A stretch of DNA of 64,000 nt from Serratia marcescens (GCF_029846115.1 NZ_JARVZZ010000003.1:1-64000), one strand, 5' to 3'; shown: positions 49,187-59,540, counted from the first letter of the stretch. Notes: generated by a model from the letters alone, not told the origin. Numbers and translations are program-made.

Positions 49187-51142
49187 ATGATTATTCGAAT
49201 CCCGGAAAAACGGCGTGACGGCAAGAGCAGCTTCTTACAGCTGGTCGCCTATACCGTTGTCCGCGATGAGGATAAACCCGATACTCCACTGGAACCCGAG
49301 CACCCAGGCTGGCGTCGCCCACGTTCAAAAGATGCCATCTTTAACCACCTTGTTGATTACATCAGCCGGAATGGTGATGCGGACTTGCAACACATCATGC
49401 ATGCCGATCCGAATGGTCATACCCAAGTGATGTTTGATGGTGTCATGTGTGAGACGAACTGTTTTAACATCGCGACCGCATCGGTAGAGATGAATGCAGT
49501 TGCATTGCAGAACACGCGTTGCAAGGATCCCGTACTGCATTATTTTCTGTCCTGGCCAGAAACCGATAACCCGTCGACGGAACACATCTTTGATAGTGTT
49601 CGTCACAGTTTATCGGCACTGGGTATGTCAGAACACCAGTACGTCGCGGCGATCCATACCGACACGAACAACATCCATTGCCACGTTGCGGCCAACCGTA
49701 TTCACCCTGAAACGTATAAAGCGGCCGATGATTCCTTCACTCGGATCCGACTGCAGCAAGCGGCACGTGAACTTGAACTCAAGTACAACTGGACACCGAC
49801 CAACGGGTTCTTTGCTGTTAACGAACAGGGCGAAATTGTTCGATCCAAACGTGAGAAAAGCCTGACTCCCTCTGGTGCAAAAACACTGGAGTATTACGCT
49901 GATGTTGAAAGCCTCCATACCTACGCCGTCACTGAGTGTGGGTTTAAAATTGATGAGGCTATGGCTGATCCCAACCTGGCCTGGAAGGATATTCACCGCA
50001 TTCTGGTTAAGGCCGGCCTGGCGTTAAAACCGAAAGGGAAAGGGCTGGCCATCTACTCCATCGATAATCCTGAACTTCCCCCGGTGAAGGCCAGCAGTGT
50101 TCATCCTGACCTTACGCTGAACTGCCTGGAGAAAGATTTGGGGCAGTTCCAGTTGCTTGATAATGCGGGTACCTACACCAAGGATCACACCACGACAGCG
50201 GCAGATGCTATCGTGCATGAGTTCCGTTATGAACCGACATTGCATGCGCGTGATTTGACGGCCCGGCTTGAGCGGCGTTTAGCCAGAGCCGATGCACGTG
50301 CAGATTTAAAAGCGCGTTACCAGGCTTATAAAAATGCCTGGAAACGTCCAACGTTAGATGCCGGTGCAGTCAAACGACGTTACCAGAATGAGTCCAAACG
50401 CTTTGCCTGGCAGAAGGCGAGAGCCAGAGTCGCCATTGGCGATCCGTTGTTACGGAAATTGACGTACCACATTATCGAAGTCGAACGTATGAAGGCGATG
50501 GCGGCACTGCGTCTCGCCGTTAAGGATGAACGTACCGCTTTCAAAGCCGATCCGGCCAATCGTCGCCTGTCATATCGTGAGTGGGTTGAGCAGCAGGCGT
50601 TGAGTCATGATCAAGCCGCAATCGCTCAGCTGCGCGCCTTTGCGTATCGCATGAAACGGACCCAACGTACCGCGCCGATATCAACCAACAGCATTGTATG
50701 CGCCGTGGCTGACGATACACCGGCCTTTGCTTTAGAAGGTTATGCCACACAGGTTACACGTGATGGAACGGTGCAGTATGTGCGTGATGGGCGTGTCGAG
50801 CTTCAGGATAAAGGTGAGCGGATTGAAGTGGGTGATCATCGCGTGAATGAGGGTGAGCATATCGCCGGCGGTATGGCATTGTCAGAGAATAAAAGCGGGG
50901 AGCATCTTAAGTTTGAGGGGGGATCTGATTTTGTTCAGCAGGCGTGTTCCATGGTGCCTTGGTTCAATGAAGGTGGAGATGCACCACTGCCATTGAGTGA
51001 TCCGCAACAACGAATGATGGCGGGTTATGAATCGTCTCAGCAAGATATTTCAACTGGGGAGAGGCAACATAAACTTTCCACTGCTGAACAGCCCGAAGCC
51101 GAACAGAGTAAACCGCGTTCGGGGTATCGCCCTCAGCAATGA
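49187..51142 (+). CDS. nikB: NikB relaxase (MOBP)
   Basis: A 651-residue relaxase. Near residue 158 it has the metal-binding motif HTDTNNIHCHVAANRIHP of MOBP relaxases; an N-terminal Tyr in QLVAYTVVRDED is the candidate nicking residue. It cuts one strand at oriT, stays bound to its 5' end and pilots it out. It is shorter than the ~900-residue R64 NikB because the C-terminal domain is reduced; the last ~130 residues look unstructured and acidic. Confidence 0.92.
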   Translation: MIIRIPEKRRDGKSSFLQLVAYTVVRDEDKPDTPLEPEHPGWRRPRSKDAIFNHLVDYISRNGDADLQHIMHADPNGHTQVMFDGVMCETNCFNIATASVEMNAVALQNTRCKDPVLHYFLSWPETDNPSTEHIFDSVRHSLSALGMSEHQYVAAIHTDTNNIHCHVAANRIHPETYKAADDSFTRIRLQQAARELELKYNWTPTNGFFAVNEQGEIVRSKREKSLTPSGAKTLEYYADVESLHTYAVTECGFKIDEAMADPNLAWKDIHRILVKAGLALKPKGKGLAIYSIDNPELPPVKASSVHPDLTLNCLEKDLGQFQLLDNAGTYTKDHTTTAADAIVHEFRYEPTLHARDLTARLERRLARADARADLKARYQAYKNAWKRPTLDAGAVKRRYQNESKRFAWQKARARVAIGDPLLRKLTYHIIEVERMKAMAALRLAVKDERTAFKADPANRRLSYREWVEQQALSHDQAAIAQLRAFAYRMKRTQRTAPISTNSIVCAVADDTPAFALEGYATQVTRDGTVQYVRDGRVELQDKGERIEVGDHRVNEGEHIAGGMALSENKSGEHLKFEGGSDFVQQACSMVPWFNEGGDAPLPLSDPQQRMMAGYESSQQDISTGERQHKLSTAEQPEAEQSKPRSGYRPQQ

Positions 51143-51153
51143 TCACTACAACG

Positions 51154-51192
51154 AAAAAAGCCGGCTGCAGTTTTCACTGAGCCGGCTTTTTT
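51154..51192. terminator. bidirectional terminator between nikB and the trb operon
   Basis: A6-GCCGGCT / AGCCGGC-T6 stem-loop; the A-run and T-run make it work in both directions for convergent transcripts. Confidence 0.92.
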
Positions 51193-51197
51193 CATTT

Positions 51198-51521
51198 TCA
51201 GTTGAGATGTTTACGTAGCTGTTGCAACGCTGGCTGATACGTTAGCCAGGCGTCACTGTCGTTGCCCGTGATCTCAGTGAAGATGGCCATCATGCGATGC
51301 ATAATGACATCGTGTTTATCGACGTCAAAATGCTCCTGTGCGACAAAGAGATTAAGCAATCTGGCGCATTCATCACGCAGGTCCTCCGCCCGCTCAGTTG
51401 TTAACACCGGCCTGGTGTCATCTTCCCTGGACTCTGTTTCAGTCAGAGCTATCAGCATCATTGCACACAGTCTTACAAGTTCGGTGTAGCCGCGCCGATA
51501 GTCCAGGTTTTTGTCACTCAT
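51198..51521 (-). CDS. hypothetical protein at the end of the trb operon
   Basis: A 107-residue soluble helical protein (MSDKNLDYRRGYTELVRLC). It is the last gene before the terminator, 9 bp after the nuclease gene. No family recognised. Confidence 0.6.
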   Translation of the reverse strand: MSDKNLDYRRGYTELVRLCAMMLIALTETESREDDTRPVLTTERAEDLRDECARLLNLFVAQEHFDVDKHDVIMHRMMAIFTEITGNDSDAWLTYQPALQQLRKHLN

Positions 51522-51530
51522 ACCGGTGCC

Positions 51531-52067
51531 TCAGTAGTTAGGGAGAAGGGGTTGGCTTTCCAGCCATAACCGTTCGAATTCTTGTTGATAGACAGTGACC
51601 AATTGGGGTTGATTACGTACTACCAGTACATTTTCCGCATTGCGTTTATCTGCACTTGAAGAGTAGTTGTAACTGCCCGTTTGTAAGGTATGACCGTCAG
51701 CCAGAATTATCTTATTGTGAAATATAGCATATTTGTCGTTGAGGCGGACGTTGAGGCCATTGTTGGCCATGAACGTCACTGCAGTATAGCGATCGCTGTT
51801 GGCTTTACGATCGGCAATAACTCTGACTACTACCCCTCTTTTTTTGGCGACGAGCAATGCTTTGGCCAGGTCTTTGTCAGTAAAAGAATAGGCTTCAACA
51901 TTCAACGTCTGTTGGGCATGGTTAATGACATCCATTACTGCCGTTTTTGCAGAGTGCGAAGGGGAAAAGCCCACACTGAATGTTGGCGAGGCTTTCGCAG
52001 GGAGTGAGACGAGAAGCGCCGCCAGTAGCCCGGTTAGGGCAAGCGGTCTAATCATAGAGCGTTGCAT
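51531..52067 (-). CDS. nuc: secreted phospholipase-D-type endonuclease (Nuc-like)
   Basis: A 178-residue protein with a signal peptide ending PAKA and a single PLD motif HNKIILADGHTLQTGSYNYSSSADKRNAENVLV (HxK-x4-D type, about residue 118). It resembles the Nuc endonuclease of pKM101-type plasmids, a periplasmic dimer that degrades DNA. Start ATG 52067 (MQRSMIRP); 52055 is possible. It lies just after trbC, so expressed with the transfer genes. Confidence 0.88.
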   Translation of the reverse strand: MQRSMIRPLALTGLLAALLVSLPAKASPTFSVGFSPSHSAKTAVMDVINHAQQTLNVEAYSFTDKDLAKALLVAKKRGVVVRVIADRKANSDRYTAVTFMANNGLNVRLNDKYAIFHNKIILADGHTLQTGSYNYSSSADKRNAENVLVVRNQPQLVTVYQQEFERLWLESQPLLPNY

Positions 52068-52077
52068 GTGGTTCTCT

Positions 52078-54255
52078 CTAGCGGAAAGTGATTTCGTTTG
52101 TGCCGGCGTTTGCCAATGACTGTGCGACTTCTTTTGATACGCGGATAGGTTTTGGTGGTGTCGGTAACTGGCGCCAATTGCGTTTGTTCTTACGCAGTGC
52201 CTCTCTGGCCGCTTCAAACAGCAACACACCACGTTGAGTCGGTGAATAACTGACGTCGGCACGGTTATCCAGGTCGAGTGCCACTGCAGCGACACGTTTG
52301 AGTACAGGATCCATCATGCCTACAGGCGCGGTTATATCGAGCGCTAAATCAAGTCGTTGAAGAATACCGTCAATCTCTTGTGCAGTGGGGGGCAGTTTAC
52401 GTTGCAATGACGGATTTAATGCAAATAACTCAGCTTCGGTAGGGGTTTCAACATCAATGAAACGATTGATACGCATCGGCAGTGAAGACGCCATTTTCTG
52501 ATCGTCCGGGATATAAATGGCATTACTCGGTACCAGCGCACTTTTAAAGGAAATCATACCTTCACCAGGGCTCATGTCCTTCAAATCACCCAGGTCTAAC
52601 CTATCTTTCTCGCGAATGTAGTTATTGGCTGCATCTTCGTAGTTGGGCGTGATAAATCCGCCTGCCTGCTCTACCGAACCCAGCTCGGCATAATACCCTT
52701 TACCGCCGGTGATCCTGGCCAGCTCGAATGTATCCTTTTCGTCCTGGAGTGTCATAAACCATTTCGTCAGCAGGTTCGCGTTTACCGTCATGTATTCGCC
52801 TTTATGTTCGGCGATAAACCGTTGAATATCCTGGGCAGAGACAATGAGCATGTATCCCAAACTTCGCATCTGGCTTGCAAGGTTGTCCATGCCTGGGCCA
52901 AAGTAGGCACCCAACTCATCCATGGCGATCGGGTAGGGGAACTTGCCACTGTATTTTTTGACGATCAGCACATCGTTCATCATCCCTTCGAGCTCGCAGC
53001 CCAGGTCTCTGGCCATGGTCATGCGGATGGCTGAAATGTACAGTTTACCGATATTGGATGCTTCTCCCTTAGAGAGCTCCAGTGCGGGTATGGTCGTACA
53101 GAGGATGCGATCGTTGTGCAGTACATCTTCGATGTCGATATCACCGGCATCGGTTGAGAAGATGTGGCCATAGAGGTCGTTAAACATGGTCAGCATCCGG
53201 TTAAATTGCTGGATCAGGTACCCGTGTTGGTCATATACCCCTTGTTCCCATTCCGATGGTTTGTTAATCAACTCAATGCGGAAACCAGCCAACGTGTTGA
53301 AGTAATTCTCCAATGGATTGTATGCCTCACGGTGCCAGCCATCTCGTTTCGCTTCCTGGTAGAGATCTGCAAGTTTTCTCAGGGGTAAATATTCCTGGAT
53401 GACCTTTTGCGAGATTCGGCGTTTTTCCCGTTTGCATTTGTAATAGATGGCATAGACCAAGGCAGACAGCATTGATTTTGCCTTGTCCTGCCAACCCTGA
53501 TCGCCACTGCCGGCGGGGGGTAACATGGACTCCATCAGCTGGATGATAAACGTGGTGTTGGCGGTTCCGAACAGATTGATGGTGTTTGATGGTTGCCGTT
53601 TTTTATCATTGAGCAACAGTTGCAACAGCTTGTCTGTCCCACCGGTCATGAAGTTCAACACGTAGAAGTCATCTTCGCGACCAAAGCGACGAGCCAGAGA
53701 CCACATGGCGAAGGCCAGTGTATTCTGGCCCTTACCGTCTGAATAACAGATACCGCGTCCCCAGCAAATGGAGTTCAGAAAAACCGATAAGAGGGCTTCG
53801 GTTTTACCCGAGCCCGTGGTGGCCAATAGCAGCATATGCCGCAAAGCGTCGTCCAACGTCAGCCAGAGCTCTCGTGCCAAACCTTTACCGCGGGCGTACC
53901 CAAGGCACATGACACCGGCAGCCGGCATATATTTGCGGGTGCGTACCACATACCGGAAAAAACCGCCCAGGCCTTTGCGATACTTGGGCATTTCACGTTC
54001 TGTGGTTAGATCCATACCGCCAATGTCTGTTGGCATGCGTAATGGCATACGAAACGGACGATCGGCAAATAACATGACCAGAAGTAGCAACCCGGGGACG
54101 GAAAGCAACAGTGTGGCTGGCATAACGAAACCCGCAATTAAGCCAGCTAGCAGACTGAGTTGAACCCCCATCGGAGAAAGTAACGCATCATTTATAAAGG
54201 TATAGCCTAGCGGCCTGCGCACCCGGCGCGGGTCGACTTCTACAGGGCGTGACAT
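52078..54255 (-). CDS. trbC: TrbC type IV coupling protein (DotL-like)
   Basis: A 725-residue membrane ATPase that connects the relaxosome to the channel (R64 TrbC, DotL/IcmO relative). Two membrane helices lie near residues 30-70, the Walker A motif LLATTGSGKTEALL near residue 150, and a Walker B-like MDELGAYFG near residue 450. Start ATG 54255 with GAGG upstream; the frame could start at TTG 54267. It stops 11 bp before nuc. Confidence 0.93.
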   Translation of the reverse strand: MSRPVEVDPRRVRRPLGYTFINDALLSPMGVQLSLLAGLIAGFVMPATLLLSVPGLLLLVMLFADRPFRMPLRMPTDIGGMDLTTEREMPKYRKGLGGFFRYVVRTRKYMPAAGVMCLGYARGKGLARELWLTLDDALRHMLLLATTGSGKTEALLSVFLNSICWGRGICYSDGKGQNTLAFAMWSLARRFGREDDFYVLNFMTGGTDKLLQLLLNDKKRQPSNTINLFGTANTTFIIQLMESMLPPAGSGDQGWQDKAKSMLSALVYAIYYKCKREKRRISQKVIQEYLPLRKLADLYQEAKRDGWHREAYNPLENYFNTLAGFRIELINKPSEWEQGVYDQHGYLIQQFNRMLTMFNDLYGHIFSTDAGDIDIEDVLHNDRILCTTIPALELSKGEASNIGKLYISAIRMTMARDLGCELEGMMNDVLIVKKYSGKFPYPIAMDELGAYFGPGMDNLASQMRSLGYMLIVSAQDIQRFIAEHKGEYMTVNANLLTKWFMTLQDEKDTFELARITGGKGYYAELGSVEQAGGFITPNYEDAANNYIREKDRLDLGDLKDMSPGEGMISFKSALVPSNAIYIPDDQKMASSLPMRINRFIDVETPTEAELFALNPSLQRKLPPTAQEIDGILQRLDLALDITAPVGMMDPVLKRVAAVALDLDNRADVSYSPTQRGVLLFEAAREALRKNKRNWRQLPTPPKPIRVSKEVAQSLANAGTNEITFR

Positions 54256-54292
54256 GAGTAACCTCAATCAGGGAATAAGCAGAGGGAAGGTG

Positions 54293-55306
54293 TTACTGGG
54301 ATACTGCTGAATTTAGGAAGGCTTCCAGTGCATCGTCACTTTTCAGGGACTGCAGGGGGATGTAACGACCATCATCTGCCAATAAGGACGGGGTGCCAGG
54401 GAGGGTGTAGTAATCAAAGGCAACGTCATTTTTGGCGACGGCGGTTTCCCCTGCTTCACATGACGTTGATTGTGAAGCGGTTTCACCAGGCGCTAAACCA
54501 GCGTCTGCGCGGAACAGCGATTTCCATAGTGCCGGCCGCGCCGCTGGTGCCTGGCACAAGATAGGACTCACCAGGTTAAGGGTCTGTTGCTTGCCAACGA
54601 GGGTTACCGGGAAAACTTCAATATTGTACTTCTCTGATAGGGCTTCTAACGCGGGTTCAATAATCTGACAGTTGTGGCACAACGGGTCAGCAAATACGTA
54701 CAGCGTGCGTGCGTGACCAGAGGACAGTGCGATCGTGTATTGGCCACTTTGGGCTGTTTTATGCAAAATCTCAGCTGTCTTTTGATAGTCGGCGGTTTTC
54801 GAGGGCTCGACTGCAGGTTCAGGCTGGCGGCTAATCGGTACCGAATCTACGGACAATCTATCTGCAGGGGCTGGTTGGAGCTGTCGAGTTGGTGCGGTAG
54901 AAACAGGTATCACTGGTGCCTGAACCACGTGCTGTAGGCTCAATGGTACCGGTGGCGTAATGGTAACAGAGGCTCCATGGTTCCAGGCGGTGAAGAAGGC
55001 TAGGGTAACGGCAGCACCGAGAATGACACTGGCAGCCAGTTTCCCACGTTGAACTTGCTTATCGCGCTGGCGAAGCACGGCTTTATTTATTGCGCACAGT
55101 ATTGTCTGGGCATCGTCAGGGGATGTTCCGTGATGGATAATCGCTTGTTTCAGGTCGCGACTATCGTGGTAGACGTCATTGTCTTTAATATAAAAACGAG
55201 GATGTGTACCCAGAGCAAGAATGGCGATTGCCTGGTCATTGCCAGACTTTCGTGAATAAACAGACAGGGTTTTGCCCTGCAGGGATGCAGTAAAATAAGT
55301 ATTCAT
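54293..55306 (-). CDS. trbB: TrbB thioredoxin/DsbC-like protein
   Basis: A 337-residue protein with one membrane segment near residue 95 (LAASVILGAAVTLAFFTAW) and a periplasmic DsbC-type thioredoxin fold carrying CHNC in LYVFADPLCHNCQIIEPALEAL (about residue 215). It probably isomerises disulfides in transfer-apparatus proteins. It lies between trbA and trbC. Confidence 0.9.
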   Translation of the reverse strand: MNTYFTASLQGKTLSVYSRKSGNDQAIAILALGTHPRFYIKDNDVYHDSRDLKQAIIHHGTSPDDAQTILCAINKAVLRQRDKQVQRGKLAASVILGAAVTLAFFTAWNHGASVTITPPVPLSLQHVVQAPVIPVSTAPTRQLQPAPADRLSVDSVPISRQPEPAVEPSKTADYQKTAEILHKTAQSGQYTIALSSGHARTLYVFADPLCHNCQIIEPALEALSEKYNIEVFPVTLVGKQQTLNLVSPILCQAPAARPALWKSLFRADAGLAPGETASQSTSCEAGETAVAKNDVAFDYYTLPGTPSLLADDGRYIPLQSLKSDDALEAFLNSAVSQ

Positions 55307-55317
55307 GGTTTTTCCTG

Positions 55318-56628
55318 TTATGACGGGCGTTGTGTTCTGGGGCGTGTGAATGTGCGTGTTTTGACGGGTTGTTGCTCGGGCGAGGGTGTTGTAGCAATGG
55401 TGGCTGTGGGTATAACAGCCTCCTGATTGCGCAAAACTACCACATCTCCCATATCCTCTTCCAAGTCAGCATCTGGTGCGCTTTCAGTAGGGTCAGTAGC
55501 TGTTCTTTCTTCAAGGGTTAACCCAACACCACGCAGGTCAATCTCCAAGCCATGAATTGCCTTGTCCATTCGACTCGCTGGTATGGGGATCGTAACTCTC
55601 AGTCGTTCTGATACTGAACCAATCAGGGTTTCCCACTTAGATACGGCGATAACGCCAGCACCTTCCACAAAGACTTTTGGGCGGCCGGTTGAGGTTAAGG
55701 CATACCACAATGTGCGATCGAGGCCTTTCAGCCAACGGAAGCGCGGCCCGGGAAGACGTAAATCTCGGTCATGTAAAGCGTACATAGCGGTTCGGGTGGT
55801 GCTGTGCTGGCCAATCCATACCTTGGCCTCTGGTGTATTAATGACGCGTTCGAAATCTTTCGTCGCCAGACCTAAAATCGGATATCCCTTTTTCCCTTTA
55901 TCGCGCCGGCTTTTGATGAGGCAAGACCGGTTCAAGCTATCCAGTAGTTTCTCTGCTCCCTTGCGATCCTTTAGAAATGCCTGAAGCCCGAAAGCAGCGA
56001 CTAAGGCACGTTCATGGGGGCTAAAACTGGATGCATCATTGAGTGGGGTACCCAATTGCTGTTCAAAGACGATGCGAGCTCGTTCATGATCAAGGCGTTC
56101 ACCGATCACCAACTGGTGTTGCTTGGCAAACTCTTCCGGTGACTGCGCGCTTCGATGCTCTGGAGGGTCACAGTTCAGCAGTTGCGTTTCTTTATCGCCG
56201 TAGCATAGGGCAGGTACAATATTGGGAGAGAACTGCGACATAATTTTAGGTAGGGAATATACGTTAATATCTCTTCGCGTTCGGTTACTCGCATGATTGC
56301 GGACTGCAATCATGCTCCCTACTACAATCACTGATAATGGCGCTAACAAAATGCCGGCTGTTCTGTTCATCACATTAATAAACTCGCTCCAGCTGAGGTC
56401 GTTAACGCGATTTGCCGCCCAGGCTAATAAGTTCAATCGTTCAGCAACATAACTGTGGGTACGCGGGAAGTCGCAGAGAGACCAGAGTTGATATATAACC
56501 CAGCAACTTCCATACATGATGGGAGGTTGGTATATCCACATTAAAAAGCAAATCATGAAAAAGATCAGAAAAGCCATGAGGCCGTGTTCCTGACCTCTAT
56601 GAGGTGGAGCGGCTGTTCTCGCTGTCAT
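55318..56628 (-). CDS. trbA: TrbA membrane protein (DotM/IcmP-like)
   Basis: A 436-residue protein with two or three membrane segments (residues ~18-45 and ~90-112) and a large cytoplasmic domain with DotM features (ALVAAFGLQAFLKDRKGAEKLLDSLNRSC; GHVST-like IGQHSTTRTAMYALHDRDLRLPGPRFRWLKGLDRTLWYALTSTGR). DotM partners the coupling ATPase. It is first in the trbABC operon. The start at 56628 has GGAA upstream. Confidence 0.9.
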   Translation of the reverse strand: MTARTAAPPHRGQEHGLMAFLIFFMICFLMWIYQPPIMYGSCWVIYQLWSLCDFPRTHSYVAERLNLLAWAANRVNDLSWSEFINVMNRTAGILLAPLSVIVVGSMIAVRNHASNRTRRDINVYSLPKIMSQFSPNIVPALCYGDKETQLLNCDPPEHRSAQSPEEFAKQHQLVIGERLDHERARIVFEQQLGTPLNDASSFSPHERALVAAFGLQAFLKDRKGAEKLLDSLNRSCLIKSRRDKGKKGYPILGLATKDFERVINTPEAKVWIGQHSTTRTAMYALHDRDLRLPGPRFRWLKGLDRTLWYALTSTGRPKVFVEGAGVIAVSKWETLIGSVSERLRVTIPIPASRMDKAIHGLEIDLRGVGLTLEERTATDPTESAPDADLEEDMGDVVVLRNQEAVIPTATIATTPSPEQQPVKTRTFTRPRTQRPS

Positions 56629-56713
56629 ATAATTTCCATATGAAAATATTTCCGCAAGGAGGCCGTGCGGACTATGAGAGTGTAGTTACACCAAAGAGAG
56701 TTTTTTTGAACAA

Positions 56714-56738
56714 AGAAAAAGCGCCGGTTAGGGCGCTT
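56714..56738 (-). terminator. terminator after excA
   Basis: On the minus strand, stem AAGCGCC / GGCGCTT then a T-run, about 20 bp after the excA stop. It separates the traU-excA operon from trbABC. Confidence 0.85.
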
Positions 56739-56756
56739 GAAATGGAGGAGGCAAGA

Positions 56757-57335
56757 TTAATATGCGAGTGATTTTTTTTGTACGAACTCGCTAAAAGCAC
56801 TCCCGGCATCTCGCTCTGGTCGATAAGTCGATGAAAGTAAGGTATCAAGATTGTAGCCTAATTCCATGCATTTTTTTTCATTATCGACGCCGACCGTAAA
56901 ATGAGAGAAAAGAACATCATTGAATTTCAATGTGAGAGTATTTCCTCTGCATTCATATCCAGCTAGGTCAGAAATACTCATGCCTTTATAAATGGATTTG
57001 GCAGTTGAAATTAAGAGCATGGTGCCATTTTTTGTATCGACACCAAAATAATTTCCATCGTAGAGAGATTTGACTTCGTATCCATTAGTTGGAATGAAGT
57101 TGTTGCAAAAGTAACCATTTATAATCTGAGATGCTTTTGTATCTGACTTTTTATTTATACGATAAAATGAATAAATTAAACCAAACCCAAGAGCAAAGAA
57201 AACATAGGGCCACAGAGCATTGGTTCGAGAGTCAGAGACGATGAACAGTACAATGGAGGAAAATATCAAATACGCTCCTCCGCAGAGTAAGGAAATTAAA
57301 AGTAAGGTTTTTAAAAACACTCTCGTTCTTGTCAT
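56757..57335 (-). CDS. excA: probable entry-exclusion protein (ExcA position)
   Basis: A 192-residue protein with two membrane helices (residues ~8-35 and ~42-58) and a cytoplasmic domain. It sits directly after traY, overlapping it by 4 bp, exactly where R64 has excA, which blocks entry of a like plasmid by acting on TraY. Sequence identity cannot be judged here, so the name rests on position, size and topology. The gene and the 3' half of traY are more AT-rich than the rest of the operon. Confidence 0.7.
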   Translation of the reverse strand: MTRTRVFLKTLLLISLLCGGAYLIFSSIVLFIVSDSRTNALWPYVFFALGFGLIYSFYRINKKSDTKASQIINGYFCNNFIPTNGYEVKSLYDGNYFGVDTKNGTMLLISTAKSIYKGMSISDLAGYECRGNTLTLKFNDVLFSHFTVGVDNEKKCMELGYNLDTLLSSTYRPERDAGSAFSEFVQKKSLAY

Positions 57336-59476
57336 TTTATACCATCTCCATTTTCGCTGTTAGTGCCCCTATGGTTGAATTTTACACCAGGCGATCTCTG
57401 TAGTCCATGTGAAAAGCCAGCAAAGATGCTTTTTGTTGACTCAACCATACCGCCAAGAATGCTAGCTGCTTCGCGTCCGCCTAACCAAGAGATAATGTAA
57501 TCTGGCATGCTTACTTGTAAGCTGAAAACACGCGTCACCGTCGTTGTACAAATACGAGCGTAAAGCATAAGGATTCCAAGAAGAGAAAATATTCCAGTAA
57601 TTGAATTAGCTTGAACATTCGCAATTGTTGGGCCAAACATCATGTTTAATAAAGAACCTAAACCTACAATCATGATGCTGGCGAATACGAAGCCAAAGAC
57701 CATTAGCATTGGCCTAACCATAACATCAATTAGAAATATGTAACCATAAGCAGACCTGTGTCCTCGGTCTGCCTCGGAACCAATGTGAGTTGCTGCCCAT
57801 AGTGTTCCTCCTGTCGCACCAACTAATACACTAACAAGCCAGTTAGCTGCTGCAGCAAGCCAAAAGATAAAAGGAATGAATGGCAAGTAAATTGATAAAT
57901 TGAATCCGATCCCAAACAGCAAAAAAAGGATAAAATAAACAAATGGAGACAATGCGTCCAAAACGGCTGCAAGTCCTTCAGTTGCATTCATCGAGAATGC
58001 GCCAATTACTTTCCCCCAAAATCCGTTTGTAGAGACTGCCGCTGCCACTTTGGCAACTGTAAACACCCCTAAAGTTGCCTCGGCAGTTCCCAGTGTAACG
58101 TCCCCAATGAATTTCATTTTTAACAAAGGGTTCATTTGATCACTATCAACACCAAAAGTACCAAGGTTAGAGGTGGCAATGGTATTTGTTAGCTTTTGCA
58201 TATATGAACCTGTTATACCAACGAATACTGCTGATGGTTCAGATGCATCAATGGCTTGTTGAGTATCTTTAGCTCCTTGTGTCCCCAGTGGGGGTGTATA
58301 GGGGGAGTTCTGCAATTGAGCTTTGTAGGCTGTTTTTATATTGGAGTAGTTGTCGCTCGCCCCCAAATCACCCAGGCCAGACATACCTGAAATTACAGGT
58401 TTTAACTGGACAGCGTCATTGAACTTGTTATTGGCCGTGGCAAACGTTTGGTACCAGGATCCGAGTGCCAGCCAACCATTTTTTTTCAACTGTGCCGAGA
58501 GAACGGAAGCCAGTTCGTCGGATTGCCCTTGTGCTTTCAATGCCTGATTTATTCTGTCTTCATAGGCTCGTGCCGCTTTCTGGATGTCAGTTTCTGCATC
58601 CGGTAATGATCCACTGCCATTCACCTGTTTGTTGGCCAGAGCAGAAACAAATTGTGATGCGTCCTGTGATAATGTGTTTTGCATCTCGTTCATGGCACTG
58701 CGCTGAGCATTGATTATGCTGTCTGTATTCACGGGAACGGGGAATAGCCAGCTGGTCGTCTGGTCTGCCAGGCTTTCCGGTAGCCGGGCTGAACCACACA
58801 AAGCGCTACCGTTACCGATCTCAAAGCCGTCAGGTAGTGACTTGATACTCATCAGTGGAGTACCACCCTGGCCATACTGTTGGTACATGTTGCTGAGTTC
58901 CGAATTAACCCCATACATGCATAAATTCATTTCGTAAATCGCCCGGGCAGCACTGACTGTCTGTGGTGCAACGGGTTGTACCACCAGGGAGTAACCCTCT
59001 TCCAATAAATCCACAATTCGATCGGTTACTACATTGGCGCTGCCTATCCCCATGATAGAGGCGGCCCAAAGGAAGATGAGCTGCGCCAAGGACCAACCAG
59101 AGACCGTAGGTACCAGGGTTAGGAACCCAGCGGTCGTTGTGACTGGGCCGACCATTGAGCTGCCCTGGTTGAATATTTTCCCGTGCTGTCCGGCTTGTAC
59201 CAGATGTTTGACTGTGACCAACAGGAACCAGACGACAGCAATGGCCATGACTATCCCATTAAACACAAAGAATAGCTGACCGATCATGCTTGATTCAGTT
59301 GATAATGGATTGGTGACAACGTCACCAAATATCATGACCAGAATTTGGCGAGACAGGTCACTCGACCGTTTAGCCGCTTGTTCTATTGTGTCAAAACTGA
59401 CTGCGGTATCGGCCCAGGCACTGGCCGTAAACAGGCACAGCAAAGCGCCGGCCATCAATTTTCGTATGGCTTTCAT
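57332..59476 (-). CDS. traY: TraY inner-membrane protein (DotA-like)
   Basis: A 714-residue protein with a signal peptide (MKAIRKLMAGALLCLFTASAWA), two helices near residues 60-130, a long periplasmic loop, and four to five C-terminal helices (from about residue 470). This is the DotA/TraY topology. TraY is a channel component and the target of entry exclusion in R64. Start ATG 59476; the longer frame adds an unrelated N-terminus. Confidence 0.9.
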   Translation of the reverse strand: MKAIRKLMAGALLCLFTASAWADTAVSFDTIEQAAKRSSDLSRQILVMIFGDVVTNPLSTESSMIGQLFFVFNGIVMAIAVVWFLLVTVKHLVQAGQHGKIFNQGSSMVGPVTTTAGFLTLVPTVSGWSLAQLIFLWAASIMGIGSANVVTDRIVDLLEEGYSLVVQPVAPQTVSAARAIYEMNLCMYGVNSELSNMYQQYGQGGTPLMSIKSLPDGFEIGNGSALCGSARLPESLADQTTSWLFPVPVNTDSIINAQRSAMNEMQNTLSQDASQFVSALANKQVNGSGSLPDAETDIQKAARAYEDRINQALKAQGQSDELASVLSAQLKKNGWLALGSWYQTFATANNKFNDAVQLKPVISGMSGLGDLGASDNYSNIKTAYKAQLQNSPYTPPLGTQGAKDTQQAIDASEPSAVFVGITGSYMQKLTNTIATSNLGTFGVDSDQMNPLLKMKFIGDVTLGTAEATLGVFTVAKVAAAVSTNGFWGKVIGAFSMNATEGLAAVLDALSPFVYFILFLLFGIGFNLSIYLPFIPFIFWLAAAANWLVSVLVGATGGTLWAATHIGSEADRGHRSAYGYIFLIDVMVRPMLMVFGFVFASIMIVGLGSLLNMMFGPTIANVQANSITGIFSLLGILMLYARICTTTVTRVFSLQVSMPDYIISWLGGREAASILGGMVESTKSIFAGFSHGLQRSPGVKFNHRGTNSENGDGIK

Positions 59477-59540
59477 AGGATGCTCGTTTTTGAAGGCAAT
59501 TGCCTGGCGGGCGCCAGGAAGGAAAGGTGATACCTGCAGA

